From positions 1 to 47,552 of the forward strand of contig JBFMBH010000014.1 of the NCBI GenBank assembly GCA_040755095.1: DNA of 47,552 nucleotides, given 5' to 3'. Below, in pieces: positions 35,203 through 47,185 of this stretch. The stretch is from Thermodesulfobacteriota bacterium (GTDB taxonomy: Bacteria; Desulfobacterota; Desulfobulbia; Desulfobulbales; JBFMBH01). How positions within the stretch are numbered: position 1 is the stretch's first letter; each line of letters starts with the position of its first letter. The position numbers and the translations under genes were made by a program. The notes under the pieces were generated by a model, which was given only the letters and a program-made list of their open reading frames with translations, did not search any database and had not been told where the DNA came from.

Positions 35203-35931
35203 TCAGGCCCGGGCCGAGGCCAGCATGGCCAGTCCCATGACGAGGAGCAGCACCAGGAGGGCGCGCAGGAAGGCGGTCTGGTCCAGGCGGCGGGAAAGCC
35301 GGGCGCCGGCGAGCACCCCAAGGGTGACGGCGGGCCAGGCTACCGGCAGCAGGGCCAGCACCTGGCTGGTGATGAGCCCTGCCAGCGCATGGCCGGCGAT
35401 CACCATCAGCCCGCCCAGCAGGAAAAAGGCGGAGAGGGTGGCCTTGATCTCGTCCTGGGACCAGCCGGTGAGGGAGGTGTAGATGACGGTGGGCGGGCCG
35501 CCGGTGGAAAAAGCGGCGCCGATGACGCCGGTGGCAAGGCCGGCCCCGTACGCCCAGAGGGGGTGGAGCGGGCGAGCGGGCCGCGGCCGGGCCGCCAGGC
35601 GAAAGCCGGCATAGAGCACCAGGAAGAGCCCCAGAGCCAGGCGAAAGATCCGGTCGTCCACGCCCTTCAGAAACGCCGTCCCCAGGACCACCCCGGGCAG
35701 GCAGCCCAGGAGCAACGGCCGGATCCGGGTGAAGGTCAGGTGCCGCCGCAGCTGCCAGGAGAGGATGCCGGTGATGGCCAGGCCCGCCAGGGAGCACAGG
35801 GGCACAGCGGTGCGGGCCTCCACCAGGAGCGCCAGCAGCGGGATGGCCACCAGGGCCGAGCCGAAGCCGGTGAGGCCCTGGACCAGTCCGGCCAGAAAGA
35901 AGACCACAGCGATGGCAGCGAGGGTGAGCAT
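35203..35931 (-). CDS. TauE/SafE-type sulfite exporter family permease
   Basis: A 242-residue membrane protein with about eight hydrophobic segments. The family opening is clear: VVFFLAGLVQGLTGFGSALVAIPLL, and the second repeat has ATGVIGAAFSTGGPPTVIY. Members export sulfite, sulfoacetate or other small organosulfur anions; the substrate cannot be read. I use ATG 35931, which starts just before the first helix, although no ribosome site is evident. The gene is divergent from the VKOR fusion. Confidence 0.88.
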   Translation of the reverse strand: MLTLAAIAVVFFLAGLVQGLTGFGSALVAIPLLALLVEARTAVPLCSLAGLAITGILSWQLRRHLTFTRIRPLLLGCLPGVVLGTAFLKGVDDRIFRLALGLFLVLYAGFRLAARPRPARPLHPLWAYGAGLATGVIGAAFSTGGPPTVIYTSLTGWSQDEIKATLSAFFLLGGLMVIAGHALAGLITSQVLALLPVAWPAVTLGVLAGARLSRRLDQTAFLRALLVLLLVMGLAMLASARA

Positions 35932-36040
35932 GTCGGCGGGACGAGGTTTCGGGAGGGTGACCAGGGCCTGGTGGACGACCGCCCGATACTGGGTCACAAT
36001 GGGGTGGTCTGTCAAGCCCTGCTGGGCCCGAGGAGGAGCC

Positions 36041-36937
36041 ATGCCCCGCCGATTGCCGCCCCCCACCGTTGCCCTGGCCCTGACCGCGATCCTGGTGGTC
36101 GGCAGCCAGGTGGCCATCATCGCCGCCCAGGGGGAGGCCCTTTGCCTCAACACCGGCTGCCGGATCGTGGAGGGGCTGACCGCAATCAGCCCCCTGGCCT
36201 TCAATCTGCTGGGACTGGCCTACTTCGCGGCAGTCCTCGGCCTGGCCCGGATGGGGGCCGGCTGGGCCGGGGAGCTTCTGGGTCCGCTGCTTTTCGCCGG
36301 TGCCGCGGTGGAGGGGGTGTTGACCGCCTACCAGGGTCTGGCCGTGGGGGTCTGGTGCTCGTACTGCCTCCTGGTGGCAGGCCTGGTGGTCCTGCTCAAT
36401 CTCAGCCAAGGCTGGCGCCACGCCCTGGCCGCGGCCTTTGTTCTGGCTGCTCCGGTTGCCATCATGGCGGCGCTCTCCTTCGGCCCTGGCCTGACCATGG
36501 CCCGGTTGGGTGCCGTCCCCGGGGTGGCGGCGGTGCGGCCGGCCGCCGCTGGCCGCCCCCAGGCCGACCTCTTTGTGGCGGCCAGCTGCCCCCATTGCGA
36601 GAAGCTGCTGCAGGACCTGCCAGCCTTTCCCGATTGCACCATCCAGCTGCGGCCGGTGGACCAGCTGGCCGCTCTCCCGGCCGGACTGGCGGCGGCAGGC
36701 CCCTGGCAGCCGGAGGGCAACCGCCTGCTCCTGGCCCTCCTGGGCGTGGAGACCGTGCCGGCGTTGCTGGTGCAGGAGGAGGAGGGGATACGGCTTCTCA
36801 AGGGCCGCCCTCGCATCGAGGCCTGGCTGGCCGCCGCCTGCCAGCCGCCACCGGCCGCCGGCGAGGCCGGCCAGTCGCTCATGGATCTCGACGAGGACGG
36901 CGAGTGCCCGGTGGCGGTGGAGTGCCCACCCCCCTGA
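36041..36937 (+). CDS. VKOR-like disulfide oxidase fused to a thioredoxin-like domain
   Basis: A 298-residue membrane protein behind AGGAGG. About four or five membrane helices are followed from about residue 172 by a thioredoxin-like domain. Redox cysteines are Cys35 and Cys40 (CLNTGC, first periplasmic loop), Cys106 and Cys109 (CSYC, helix 4 quinone-side motif) and Cys183 and Cys186 (CPHC, thioredoxin part). In known bacterial VKOR-thioredoxin fusions electrons pass from folding proteins through these pairs to quinone, replacing DsbB. The loop pair is only four residues apart, closer than in most VKOR proteins. It could help fold periplasmic proteins here. Confidence 0.82.
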   Translation: MPRRLPPPTVALALTAILVVGSQVAIIAAQGEALCLNTGCRIVEGLTAISPLAFNLLGLAYFAAVLGLARMGAGWAGELLGPLLFAGAAVEGVLTAYQGLAVGVWCSYCLLVAGLVVLLNLSQGWRHALAAAFVLAAPVAIMAALSFGPGLTMARLGAVPGVAAVRPAAAGRPQADLFVAASCPHCEKLLQDLPAFPDCTIQLRPVDQLAALPAGLAAAGPWQPEGNRLLLALLGVETVPALLVQEEEGIRLLKGRPRIEAWLAAACQPPPAAGEAGQSLMDLDEDGECPVAVECPPP

Positions 36938-37000
36938 CGGGAGCCGGGCGGGTCAAAAGGGGGGGCCGGCTCGCGGGGCCCCCATGAGGCTTGCAGGTGT

Positions 37001-37049
37001 CACAGGTCCCATAGGTCCTATAGGACGTATGGGACCTATAGGACCTGTG
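37001..37049. repeat. Nested palindrome, possible bidirectional terminator
   Basis: CACAGGTCC (37001-37009) pairs with GGACCTGTG (37041-37049), and after one mismatch ATAGGTCC (37011-37018) pairs with GGACCTAT (37032-37039): 17 of 18 pairs around a 13-base centre. GTCCTATAGGAC (37015-37026) is itself a perfect palindrome. It lies between two convergent genes, where a bidirectional terminator would be useful, but the TAGGTCC units also look like a dispersed repeat family. Confidence 0.8.
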
Positions 37050-37085
37050 GGCGTGGCGCCGCGATGCGGGCCGGGCTCGGACCCC

Positions 37086-38825
37086 TCAGCCGGCCTTGCC
37101 GGCTGCCACCAGGGCGGTGCTGCCGGCGCGGCGGCCGCTGCCGCCCACCAGGGCCTGCAGCTCGTGGATGGAGCTGTCCAGGCGCTCCACCTGTTCTTTC
37201 ATGACCGTGGCGGCGGAGGCGGAGTCCTCGGCGGTGCCGGCGTTGCGCTGGGTGACCTTGTCGTTTTCGACGATGCCCCGGCTGACCTGCTCGATGGCCC
37301 GGCTCTGCTCAGCCGAGGCGGCGGCGATCTCGGCCACCAGGAGGCCAGCCTTCTCGGCGACACCGGTCACGGCCTGGAAGTCCCGGCCGGTCACCGTCAC
37401 CAGCTGGCTGCCATCGGCAACCCGGCGGGCGGTGTTGTCGATGAGGGTGGCGGTGCTCTTGGCTGCCTCGGCCGCCCGTCTGGCCAGGCTCCTCACCTCG
37501 TCCGCCACCACCGCAAAGCCTGCTCCGGCCTCGCCGGCCCGGGCTGCCTCCACCGCGGCGTTCAGGGCCAGGAGGTTGGTCTGGAAGGCGATCTCGTCGA
37601 TGGTCCGGACGATCTTCCGGGTCTCGGCGCTGGCCCCCGCCACCTCGTTCATGGAGGCCGTCAGGCGCTCCATGTTGTCGAAAGCCCGCCCCACCGCCTC
37701 GTTGGCCTGCCGCATCAGGCCGTCGGCCTCGCCGGCGTTGTCGGCGTTGTTGCGGGTCATGGCGCCGATCTCCTCCATGGAAGCAGACATCTGCTCCATG
37801 GCAGCTGCCTGCTGGGCGACGCCGGCGGCCAGGGCCTGGCCAGCGTCGTTGACCTTCTGTGCCTCGCTGGTGAGCACGGTCGAGGCCTGCTCCATGTCCG
37901 TGATGGCCTGCTGCACCGGCCGGGTAATGCCGCGGACCAGGAGCCACAGGGCGCCGCCCGCCGCGGCCAGGGCCGCCGCCAGCACCAGGACGGCGGTGAA
38001 GAGCATGCGGCGGAGCACGGCAAAGGCCTGGGCCTCCTCGATGCCCAGGGTCAGTTGCCATCCCAGGCCAGGCAGCTCCTGGCCGGCCACCAGCCAGCCG
38101 GCCGCCTGGCCAGTGCCGAGGGCGGCCTGCGCTTCGGGGGCCAGGTCCGGCGAAGCGGCTACCGGCCGGCCGCCGCTGTCCTGGATCACGAAGGCCATGC
38201 CCGCAGCCTGGGCCCCATTGGCCAACGCCGCCAGGGCCGGGGCCAGGGGCTGGCGCAGCCAGATGAGGCCCTCGGTCTGGCTGTCCACCACCACGGCGAG
38301 GGCCGACACGAGCGCCCAGCTGCCGTCCTCCTGCTGGCTGGCTTGCAGGAAGAGGGGGGCCGCGCCATCCGCACCGCTCTTGCCCTGGAGCGCCTCCAGG
38401 GCCGCCGCCTGGGGAAAGGCCACGAAGGTCTCCACCCGCTGGCCTTCCTGAATCTGCAGGACCGGCCGGCCATCGGCAGCGGTGATCTGGATCACCTCAT
38501 ACTGGGGCTTGGCCGCGCCGAGATTGCGGAAAAAGAACTCCAGGCTGCCCTCGGCCGTGGCCATGCCGTCCGCGTCCTCGAAGAAACGGGCGGTGAAGTA
38601 GTCATCCAGGGCCTTGTGGCTGCGGAAGACCGGCAGGTCCTGGCCGGTGACGGTCAGGATGTCTGCCAGGACAGCCGCCTGGTCGGCGGCTGTCCTGGCC
38701 AGCTGGCGGGTCGCCTCGCCCTGGAGGGCACCGGAGACCATGACCTGGTTGACCCCGGCCTGCGCCACCAGGACCACCAGGATGAGGGCGGAGACCGCCA
38801 GGAAGATGCGGGTGCCGATGGTCAT
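37086..38825 (-). CDS. Methyl-accepting chemotaxis protein
   Basis: A 579-residue transmembrane chemoreceptor. Helix 1 is at about residues 8-24, a large periplasmic sensor domain of about 245 residues follows, and helix 2 is at about 274-297. I see no clear HAMP pattern. The cytoplasmic signalling hairpin is intact, with tip [26 protein letters not shown] (residues 409-434) that contacts CheA and CheW. The binding-protein gene upstream is 13 bases away on the same strand, suggesting the receptor reads that protein's ligand. No chemotaxis kinase genes are in the window. Confidence 0.93.
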   Translation of the reverse strand: MTIGTRIFLAVSALILVVLVAQAGVNQVMVSGALQGEATRQLARTAADQAAVLADILTVTGQDLPVFRSHKALDDYFTARFFEDADGMATAEGSLEFFFRNLGAAKPQYEVIQITAADGRPVLQIQEGQRVETFVAFPQAAALEALQGKSGADGAAPLFLQASQQEDGSWALVSALAVVVDSQTEGLIWLRQPLAPALAALANGAQAAGMAFVIQDSGGRPVAASPDLAPEAQAALGTGQAAGWLVAGQELPGLGWQLTLGIEEAQAFAVLRRMLFTAVLVLAAALAAAGGALWLLVRGITRPVQQAITDMEQASTVLTSEAQKVNDAGQALAAGVAQQAAAMEQMSASMEEIGAMTRNNADNAGEADGLMRQANEAVGRAFDNMERLTASMNEVAGASAETRKIVRTIDEIAFQTNLLALNAAVEAARAGEAGAGFAVVADEVRSLARRAAEAAKSTATLIDNTARRVADGSQLVTVTGRDFQAVTGVAEKAGLLVAEIAAASAEQSRAIEQVSRGIVENDKVTQRNAGTAEDSASAATVMKEQVERLDSSIHELQALVGGSGRRAGSTALVAAGKAG

Positions 38826-38838
38826 GAAAGGCTCCTTC

Positions 38839-39738
38839 CTAGAGGCCGAGGTCCTTCTTCTTCTGCTCCCACAGGGCGGCGATGGTCTTGCCCTCTTCCA
38901 GGTTGACCGTGCCCTGCTGCGAGATGATGGCCTGGCCTTCCGGGGAGAGCATGAAGGCCAGGGCCTTTTGCACCTCCTCCGCGGGGTTGGTGTGGTGAGT
39001 GATGTACAGGGGCCGGAAGAGGGGGTAGGTGCCGGAGGCGATGTTCTCCTTGCTGGGTGCGACGCCGTCCAGGGACAGGATCTTCACGGCCTGCTTCTTG
39101 GCCGAGGAGACGCCATCCAGGCCCAGGCCGGTGCCGGTCTTCTCCACCTTCTCCTCCACCGCGCCGGAGGCCTTGACCTCCAGGGAGCGGGCTTTGAAAT
39201 CGTAGTTGGGGTCGCCAAAGACCAGCCGCCGGAACATATGGCCGACCCCGGACTCCTTGCCTTCCCGATCGATGAAGGCGATGCGCTTGTCCTCCCCTCC
39301 CAGTTCCTTCCAGGAGGTGATCTGCCCGTCCACCACCTTCTTGAGGTTGGCGGTGGAGATGTCGGAGACCGGGTTGTCGGGATGCACCACCACCACGATG
39401 GCGTCCCAGGCCACCTGCACGAGCACGGCATCCTTTTCCTCCGGATGCTTCTGGCCAGCGGCGTCGTAGAGCCAGTGCCGGCAGGTGCCGCCCATGTCGC
39501 TGGTGCCCGCCGACGCGGACCGGATGCCCTTGGTGGCGCCGCCGCCGGACAGCACGATCTTCGTCCCCGTCTTGGCCTCATAGGCCTTGGCGATTTCGTC
39601 CATGAAGGCGTTCTTGGTGATGCCGCAGCCGGTCCAGGTGAGGTCCGCCGCCTGCCCGCTGCCGGTCACCAGCAGCATGGCAGCGCCCACCGTCATCCCT
39701 GCCAGCCGCCAGCCCCATCTCTTCATCGTCGCTGCCAT
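38839..39738 (-). CDS. PstS-like periplasmic binding protein
   Basis: A 299-residue exported protein of the phosphate-binding superfamily. AGGAGGTG precedes the ATG at 39738; the signal peptide ends at GSGQAA. Family segments are [29 protein letters not shown] (the anion-binding loop), [19 protein letters not shown], and [16 protein letters not shown]. The canonical phosphate loop residues are only partly matched, so the ligand may be another anion. No transporter genes follow; the next gene is a chemoreceptor, so it likely presents ligand to it. Confidence 0.85.
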   Translation of the reverse strand: MAATMKRWGWRLAGMTVGAAMLLVTGSGQAADLTWTGCGITKNAFMDEIAKAYEAKTGTKIVLSGGGATKGIRSASAGTSDMGGTCRHWLYDAAGQKHPEEKDAVLVQVAWDAIVVVVHPDNPVSDISTANLKKVVDGQITSWKELGGEDKRIAFIDREGKESGVGHMFRRLVFGDPNYDFKARSLEVKASGAVEEKVEKTGTGLGLDGVSSAKKQAVKILSLDGVAPSKENIASGTYPLFRPLYITHHTNPAEEVQKALAFMLSPEGQAIISQQGTVNLEEGKTIAALWEQKKKDLGL

Positions 39739-39848
39739 CTGCCACCTCCTTTCCTGGGTTGGGAATAGGGGGACCGCTCCCCCTCAGAAAAAGGCCCCGC
39801 GCCGGACTAGGCCGTCGCCGGCCATCTCGGCCAATAGACGAGAGTATA
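39739..39848 (-). promoter_or_regulatory. Upstream region of the binding-protein/chemoreceptor operon
   Basis: TATACT on the minus strand (39848 to 39843) is an excellent -10 box about 105 bases before the start codon; the -35 region is weak. No further gene is seen in the whole 39739-40039 interval, which otherwise holds the tRNA promoter. Confidence 0.45.
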
Positions 39849-39965
39849 GCATGACGACACAGCGCGGAACAGTCCCCCCGCCGGCCTGGACTGGGGGGCC
39901 GGCGCGACTGCTAGTCGCGACGGCCGGATCCGAGGCGGCATCGCGTAGCGGCTGTGTTCTTCCCC

Positions 39966-39995
39966 TTGACGCTCGGGTCCGGGGTGTGCTACTTT
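39966..39995 (+). promoter_or_regulatory. Promoter of tRNA-Lys
   Basis: TTGACG (39966-39971) and TACTTT (39990-39995), spaced by 18 bases, lie about 45 bases before the mature tRNA 5' end. The -35 box is near perfect; the -10 is weaker. Confidence 0.6.
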
Positions 39996-40039
39996 ACGGC
40001 CCTCGATGCCACCGGCCGGCCGGCCGCTGGCATCGCCAC

Positions 40040-40115
40040 GGGCCGTTAGCTCAACTGGTAGAGCAACTGACTCTTAATCAGTAGGTTTGGGGTTCGAGCC
40101 CCCGACGGCCCACCA
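40040..40115 (+). tRNA. tRNA-Lys (anticodon CTT)
   Basis: The 76-base sequence folds as a standard cloverleaf: acceptor GGGCCGT pairs with ACGGCCC, the D-arm has AGCTCAACTGGTAGAGC, the anticodon loop is CTCTTAA, and the T-arm carries GGTTCGAGCC. CCA is encoded. Anticodon CTT reads the lysine codon AAG. Confidence 0.97.
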
Positions 40116-40125
40116 GGAAGAAGAG

Positions 40126-40161
40126 AAAGGGGGCCAGACAGCAATGTCTGGCCCCCTTTTT
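40126..40161 (+). terminator. Rho-independent terminator after tRNA-Lys
   Basis: A perfect 12-bp stem (GGGGGCCAGACA with TGTCTGGCCCCC) around the loop GCAA, preceded by AAA and followed by TTTTT. It starts 11 bases after the tRNA end. Confidence 0.95.
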
Positions 40162-40243
40162 GCGCTGTTCGGGGCCTGGGGTGCGCGCTTGCCTGCCAGC
40201 CAGGAGCAGGAGTGCCGTCCCGGGGGCAGCGCGCTCCTGGTCC

Positions 40244-41365
40244 TCATCCCTCCGGCAGTAGCCGGCCGCCGGGACCCTGGCGGGTGATCCCCCGGTGCAG
40301 CGTGAGCTCTCGGCCGGCGGCAACCCCGGCCGTATAGCCGGCGGCGTCGAAAAGGGCCGGGCCGGAGCGACGGCGGACGAGGTGCGGATGCCGCTCCCGG
40401 ACCAGGGCCTGCAGGCGGGGATCCTGGGCGCAGACCACCAGACTGGTGCTGGACTGGCCGGCGCTGCGGGCGGCGGACCCGGGGGGCTGGGCCTGGCTCA
40501 TCAGCCGTTCCCGGAAGCCGTTCAGCACCCCCAGCTGAAAGGAGCGTCGCGCCCCGCCCGGGCAGCCGCTTTTCCGCCGGTGCCCCTGCCAGAGCCCGTC
40601 CAACTGGCGGATGAGAAAGGCGTGCACGTACTCGGCCACCTCCAGGTTCTCCTGCCGGCCCAAGAGCTCCAGGGTCCGCACCGACTGATCCAGGGCCGGA
40701 TCGTAGATGGAGGAGAGCACCACCTGCACGAAGAAGAACTCGGTGAGCAGCGAGGCCACCCCCTTGTGGACCCGGTCCACCCGCTGGCCGCCCAGGCGGA
40801 TGATCCGGTAGTCGTAGGCGCCGTCGCCGGTCTGGGACTGGCCCTCCAGGTTGTAGCGGGCCACCAGGGCGTTGGCCTTGGCCATGGCCAGGCCGGCCTC
40901 GTGCTCGTTGTCGGAGCCGGCCAGGGCCAGGAGCTTCTCCAGCCGGGCCAGGTGCCGGACGGCAGCCGGGTCCAGCGCGGTGCTCGGGGCCAGGCCCTGG
41001 CAGTCCAGGGGACCGGTGGCCCGGCGGAACCGCTCCGGCACCCCCAGCAGGCGGCAGGCCGTTTGAAAGCTCTGGTCATGGCCGGCCGGCATCCGGAAGA
41101 GGTCGGTGACCGCCTGGTGGGCCATCTCGTGCCGGAGCACCCCCACCAGGACGTCCCAGGACTGCTCCGCCACCAGCCGGACGGCCAGGCGGATGGTGCG
41201 GCTTACGGCATCCCAGCTGCCGACGACGCTGGCCAGGTCCGCGAGCTCAATGAAGGGGGTCCGGAGGGGCACCCCATGGTCGCGGCAGATCTGGGCATGC
41301 TCGTAGTAAAGCTGCCGGGTCCAGGCCCGGCGGCGATTGGCCTCGTCGGCGATGTGAAGGCTCAT
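40244..41365 (-). CDS. SprT-like zinc metalloprotease with DUF2786 segment
   Basis: A 373-residue protein. The zinc protease motif is HEMAH (His79, Glu80, His83) in VGVLRHEMAHQ, with a probable third ligand His96 in AGHDQSF, the SprT layout. It is followed by KLLALAGSDNEHEAGLAMAKANALVARYNL, the DUF2786 pattern. In eukaryotes Spartan/SprT proteases remove proteins crosslinked to DNA; bacterial relatives are little studied. The gene follows an unassigned gene and a SNF2 helicase in the same direction (86-base and 119-base gaps), so a DNA-linked job is plausible but inferred. Confidence 0.8.
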   Translation of the reverse strand: MSLHIADEANRRRAWTRQLYYEHAQICRDHGVPLRTPFIELADLASVVGSWDAVSRTIRLAVRLVAEQSWDVLVGVLRHEMAHQAVTDLFRMPAGHDQSFQTACRLLGVPERFRRATGPLDCQGLAPSTALDPAAVRHLARLEKLLALAGSDNEHEAGLAMAKANALVARYNLEGQSQTGDGAYDYRIIRLGGQRVDRVHKGVASLLTEFFFVQVVLSSIYDPALDQSVRTLELLGRQENLEVAEYVHAFLIRQLDGLWQGHRRKSGCPGGARRSFQLGVLNGFRERLMSQAQPPGSAARSAGQSSTSLVVCAQDPRLQALVRERHPHLVRRRSGPALFDAAGYTAGVAAGRELTLHRGITRQGPGGRLLPEG

Positions 41366-41450
41366 GGTTGGTCCTGTCTGTCCGGCGGCCGCCCAGGGGG
41401 GCGGTCGGGCTGGAGTTGGCGGGGTGGCTGCGGAGAGGATCTCGCAGGCT

Positions 41451-43079
41451 TCAGGCCAGGGACAGATCGGCCAGCTGCTGGCGGCAGGCAGCGGCGAAGT
41501 CTTCCGGGAAGTGGCCGACGATGAAGCGCAGCTGCGTCTCGGAAAAGGCCCCTGGCGACTGGGGCAGGCGGGGCAGCAGGCGGTAGAGGAGGGGCTGGTC
41601 CGCCTCGCCGCCCACGAAGCGCTTCCCGAGCTCGACGCCGGTCACCATCCGCGCCCCCAGACGGTCGAGGATGCGCATGGCCAGATAGAGCGCCCGGTCC
41701 AGGGCGGCCCGGCAGGCCTGGTCCGCCTCCAGGATGTTGCCCACCCCGCCGCCGCACATCACCTGCAGCTCCCAGCCCGAGGTCTGGGCCTTGGGCACGA
41801 AGAGCAGCACCCCATCCTCCTCCCAGACCACAAGACTGGCCGGCCGGTCGTTTCGGCCGTCCAGCCGCCGGTTGGCGCGTATGGCCGCAAGGTAGCACGC
41901 GGCAAACGATTGCCCGGTCTCGGCCCGGAAGCGGCGGCAGACCGCGGCCAGCTGATCGCCATAGGCGTAGGGGGTCAGATCGTCCTGGCCGTCTGCGGCG
42001 GCCATCCGGGCTGGCACCAGGGCGAACTGCTGGTGGATCTGCTGGTGCGAGGCGTGCAGGCGGTAGCCGCTGGGGGCGAAGTCGAAGCCGTAGTTCCAGC
42101 CCCAGAGGGAGGCGGCAAAGGGAAGGGTGTCGGCAGCGGTGGGCTCGGCCAAGGCGGCCAGCACCGCCCGCCGCAGGGCCTCCAGCTCAAAAGGCGCCAG
42201 CTGGCGGCCAGCCGGGGGCAGCGGCAGGGCCAGGGCCGCGGCCAGCCGCAAACAGGTGCGCTGGTAGTAGAGGTGGCGCAGGCCGCCAAATTCAGCAGCC
42301 GAGAGGGCCGCCACCCGGTAGCGCACCACCTCATGGGCCATGTTGGAGGCAAAATGGCCCCAGGGGATGTAGGAATTGCGGCGCAGGTACTCGAAGGCCA
42401 GGGTCCGGCCCTCCTGGTCCGTCCAGTCGCCCACGATCTCGTTGGCGCCCTGGGCTCCGGGATTGAGGACCATGGCCCGCTTGTAGTCATCCGGCAGATG
42501 CGGGTTGTTGGCCACCGCCTCGAAGAGATCGTGGCTGTGGATGACCGGCCGCAGGCCCCTTGGGGTCCGGCGATAGCGCAGCCCCACCGGCCGGCCGCTG
42601 GCCGCATTGATCTCCAGGCAGCAGGCCAGCCGCGCCAGGGCGACGAGATCGGCCGGGTCGGTGGACACGGTGGCCAGGGCCAGGAGAAGCGGCGCCGGCA
42701 GCTCGGCCAGAAGGCCGGCCGGATCGTCCCCCGGCGGCAGCAGGCGCCAGCGATCCAGGAGCGCGGTCAGGGAGACGGCGGGCGGGGAAGGCAGCCGGAA
42801 ATGCTCCGGCGTGCTGGCGGCCGCCTCGGCCCAACCGGCGGTGATGTAGGTGGTGCCCAGGAAGGGCAAGGGGTTCGGGATCTCGTAGACCGGCTCCCCG
42901 GGCGCGACGGGCAGGTCGCCGCACGGGAAGTTGGCCGCGTTGCCCAGACGCTGGCCCTCTTCGTCCCGTCCCAGCTCCAGGGGATGCACCCCGGCCCGCT
43001 GGCTCCTCACCCCGAAAGCCGGCCGATGGACACCGCAGACAAAACGGCCGTCCGACCCCACGCACGACGGCAACGTCAT
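41451..43079 (-). CDS. Unassigned protein, 542 residues
   Basis: I do not recognise the family. AGGAGG precedes the ATG. There is no signal peptide or membrane helix. The N-terminal third is leucine- and proline-rich; the middle has SHDLFEAVANNPHLPDDYKR and SYIPWGHFASNMAHE; around residue 355 WGWNYGFDFAPSGYRLHASH is followed by QQIHQQFALVP, a histidine-glutamine cluster that loosely recalls nucleotidyltransferases of the GalT/HIT superfamily (H-x-H-x-Q-like). Later VVWEEDGVLLFVPKAQTSGWE would fit a beta-sheet core. This likeness is weak. Its place between a SNF2 helicase and a SprT-like protease suggests a shared role. Confidence 0.75.
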   Translation of the reverse strand: MTLPSCVGSDGRFVCGVHRPAFGVRSQRAGVHPLELGRDEEGQRLGNAANFPCGDLPVAPGEPVYEIPNPLPFLGTTYITAGWAEAAASTPEHFRLPSPPAVSLTALLDRWRLLPPGDDPAGLLAELPAPLLLALATVSTDPADLVALARLACCLEINAASGRPVGLRYRRTPRGLRPVIHSHDLFEAVANNPHLPDDYKRAMVLNPGAQGANEIVGDWTDQEGRTLAFEYLRRNSYIPWGHFASNMAHEVVRYRVAALSAAEFGGLRHLYYQRTCLRLAAALALPLPPAGRQLAPFELEALRRAVLAALAEPTAADTLPFAASLWGWNYGFDFAPSGYRLHASHQQIHQQFALVPARMAAADGQDDLTPYAYGDQLAAVCRRFRAETGQSFAACYLAAIRANRRLDGRNDRPASLVVWEEDGVLLFVPKAQTSGWELQVMCGGGVGNILEADQACRAALDRALYLAMRILDRLGARMVTGVELGKRFVGGEADQPLLYRLLPRLPQSPGAFSETQLRFIVGHFPEDFAAACRQQLADLSLA

Positions 43080-43136
43080 GGGTCCTCCTGGCAGACACTC
43101 GCAAAAGCACGTTGATGGACGAGCGAAGGCGCAAGG

Positions 43137-43165
43137 ATCTTCCGGCCGGCCGTGCCCAGGAAGAT
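43137..43165. repeat. Inverted repeat between SNF2 gene and next gene
   Basis: ATCTTCC (43137-43143) and GGAAGAT (43159-43165) bracket a 15-base centre containing GGCCGGCC. It could terminate or attenuate the SNF2 transcript; evidence is only the symmetry. Confidence 0.4.
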
Positions 43166-43198
43166 ACCGTGGCTGGCTATTCTACCGCGGGGCAGGCG

Positions 43199-46861
<3,663 letters not shown>

Positions 46862-47185
46862 GCTCCTGGTTCCGGTGTCGGGGTCTGGCGCCCGCAGGGT
46901 GTTGCCGACCCGTAAGTGTGTGATGATAAACGATGTCGGTTCCCCGAGGGGAGACATCCAGGAAAGAGAGTCGATGAACTACCAATCATAGTCGCAGTGA
47001 GGCAATCGTGCAAGGCTGTTCTGGCGTGCCGGACAGCCGCATCGCCCTGGCCCGGCGACCGCCGGTGTGCCGCGGCGGCAAAATGGGGTATAGTGCCGCA
47101 CCGGCGCCGCCGCGGCCGGCGCCGCCGCGGCCAAGCCAACCGCCATTGGTGCGCACATCATTATTCAGAGGAGGAACGAACAGTC
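46862..47185. promoter_or_regulatory. Intergenic region between SNF2 and adk
   Basis: These 324 bases hold no gene I can support. On the plus strand TATAGT (47089-47094) is a good -10 box for adk with a poor -35. GTTCCCC and GGGGAGAC near 46940-46962 form a small hairpin. The tandem 15-base repeat at 47101-47130 lies between the -10 box and the adk start. Confidence 0.4.
47101..47130. repeat. 15-base tandem duplication before adk
   Basis: CCGGCGCCGCCGCGG occurs twice in direct succession, within the presumed adk leader. Strong secondary structure is likely. Confidence 0.85.

Noticed and set aside
40040-43198. Genomic island integrated at tRNA-Lys
   Set aside because: No integrase, no repeat of the tRNA 3' end downstream, and an intact terminator directly after the tRNA.
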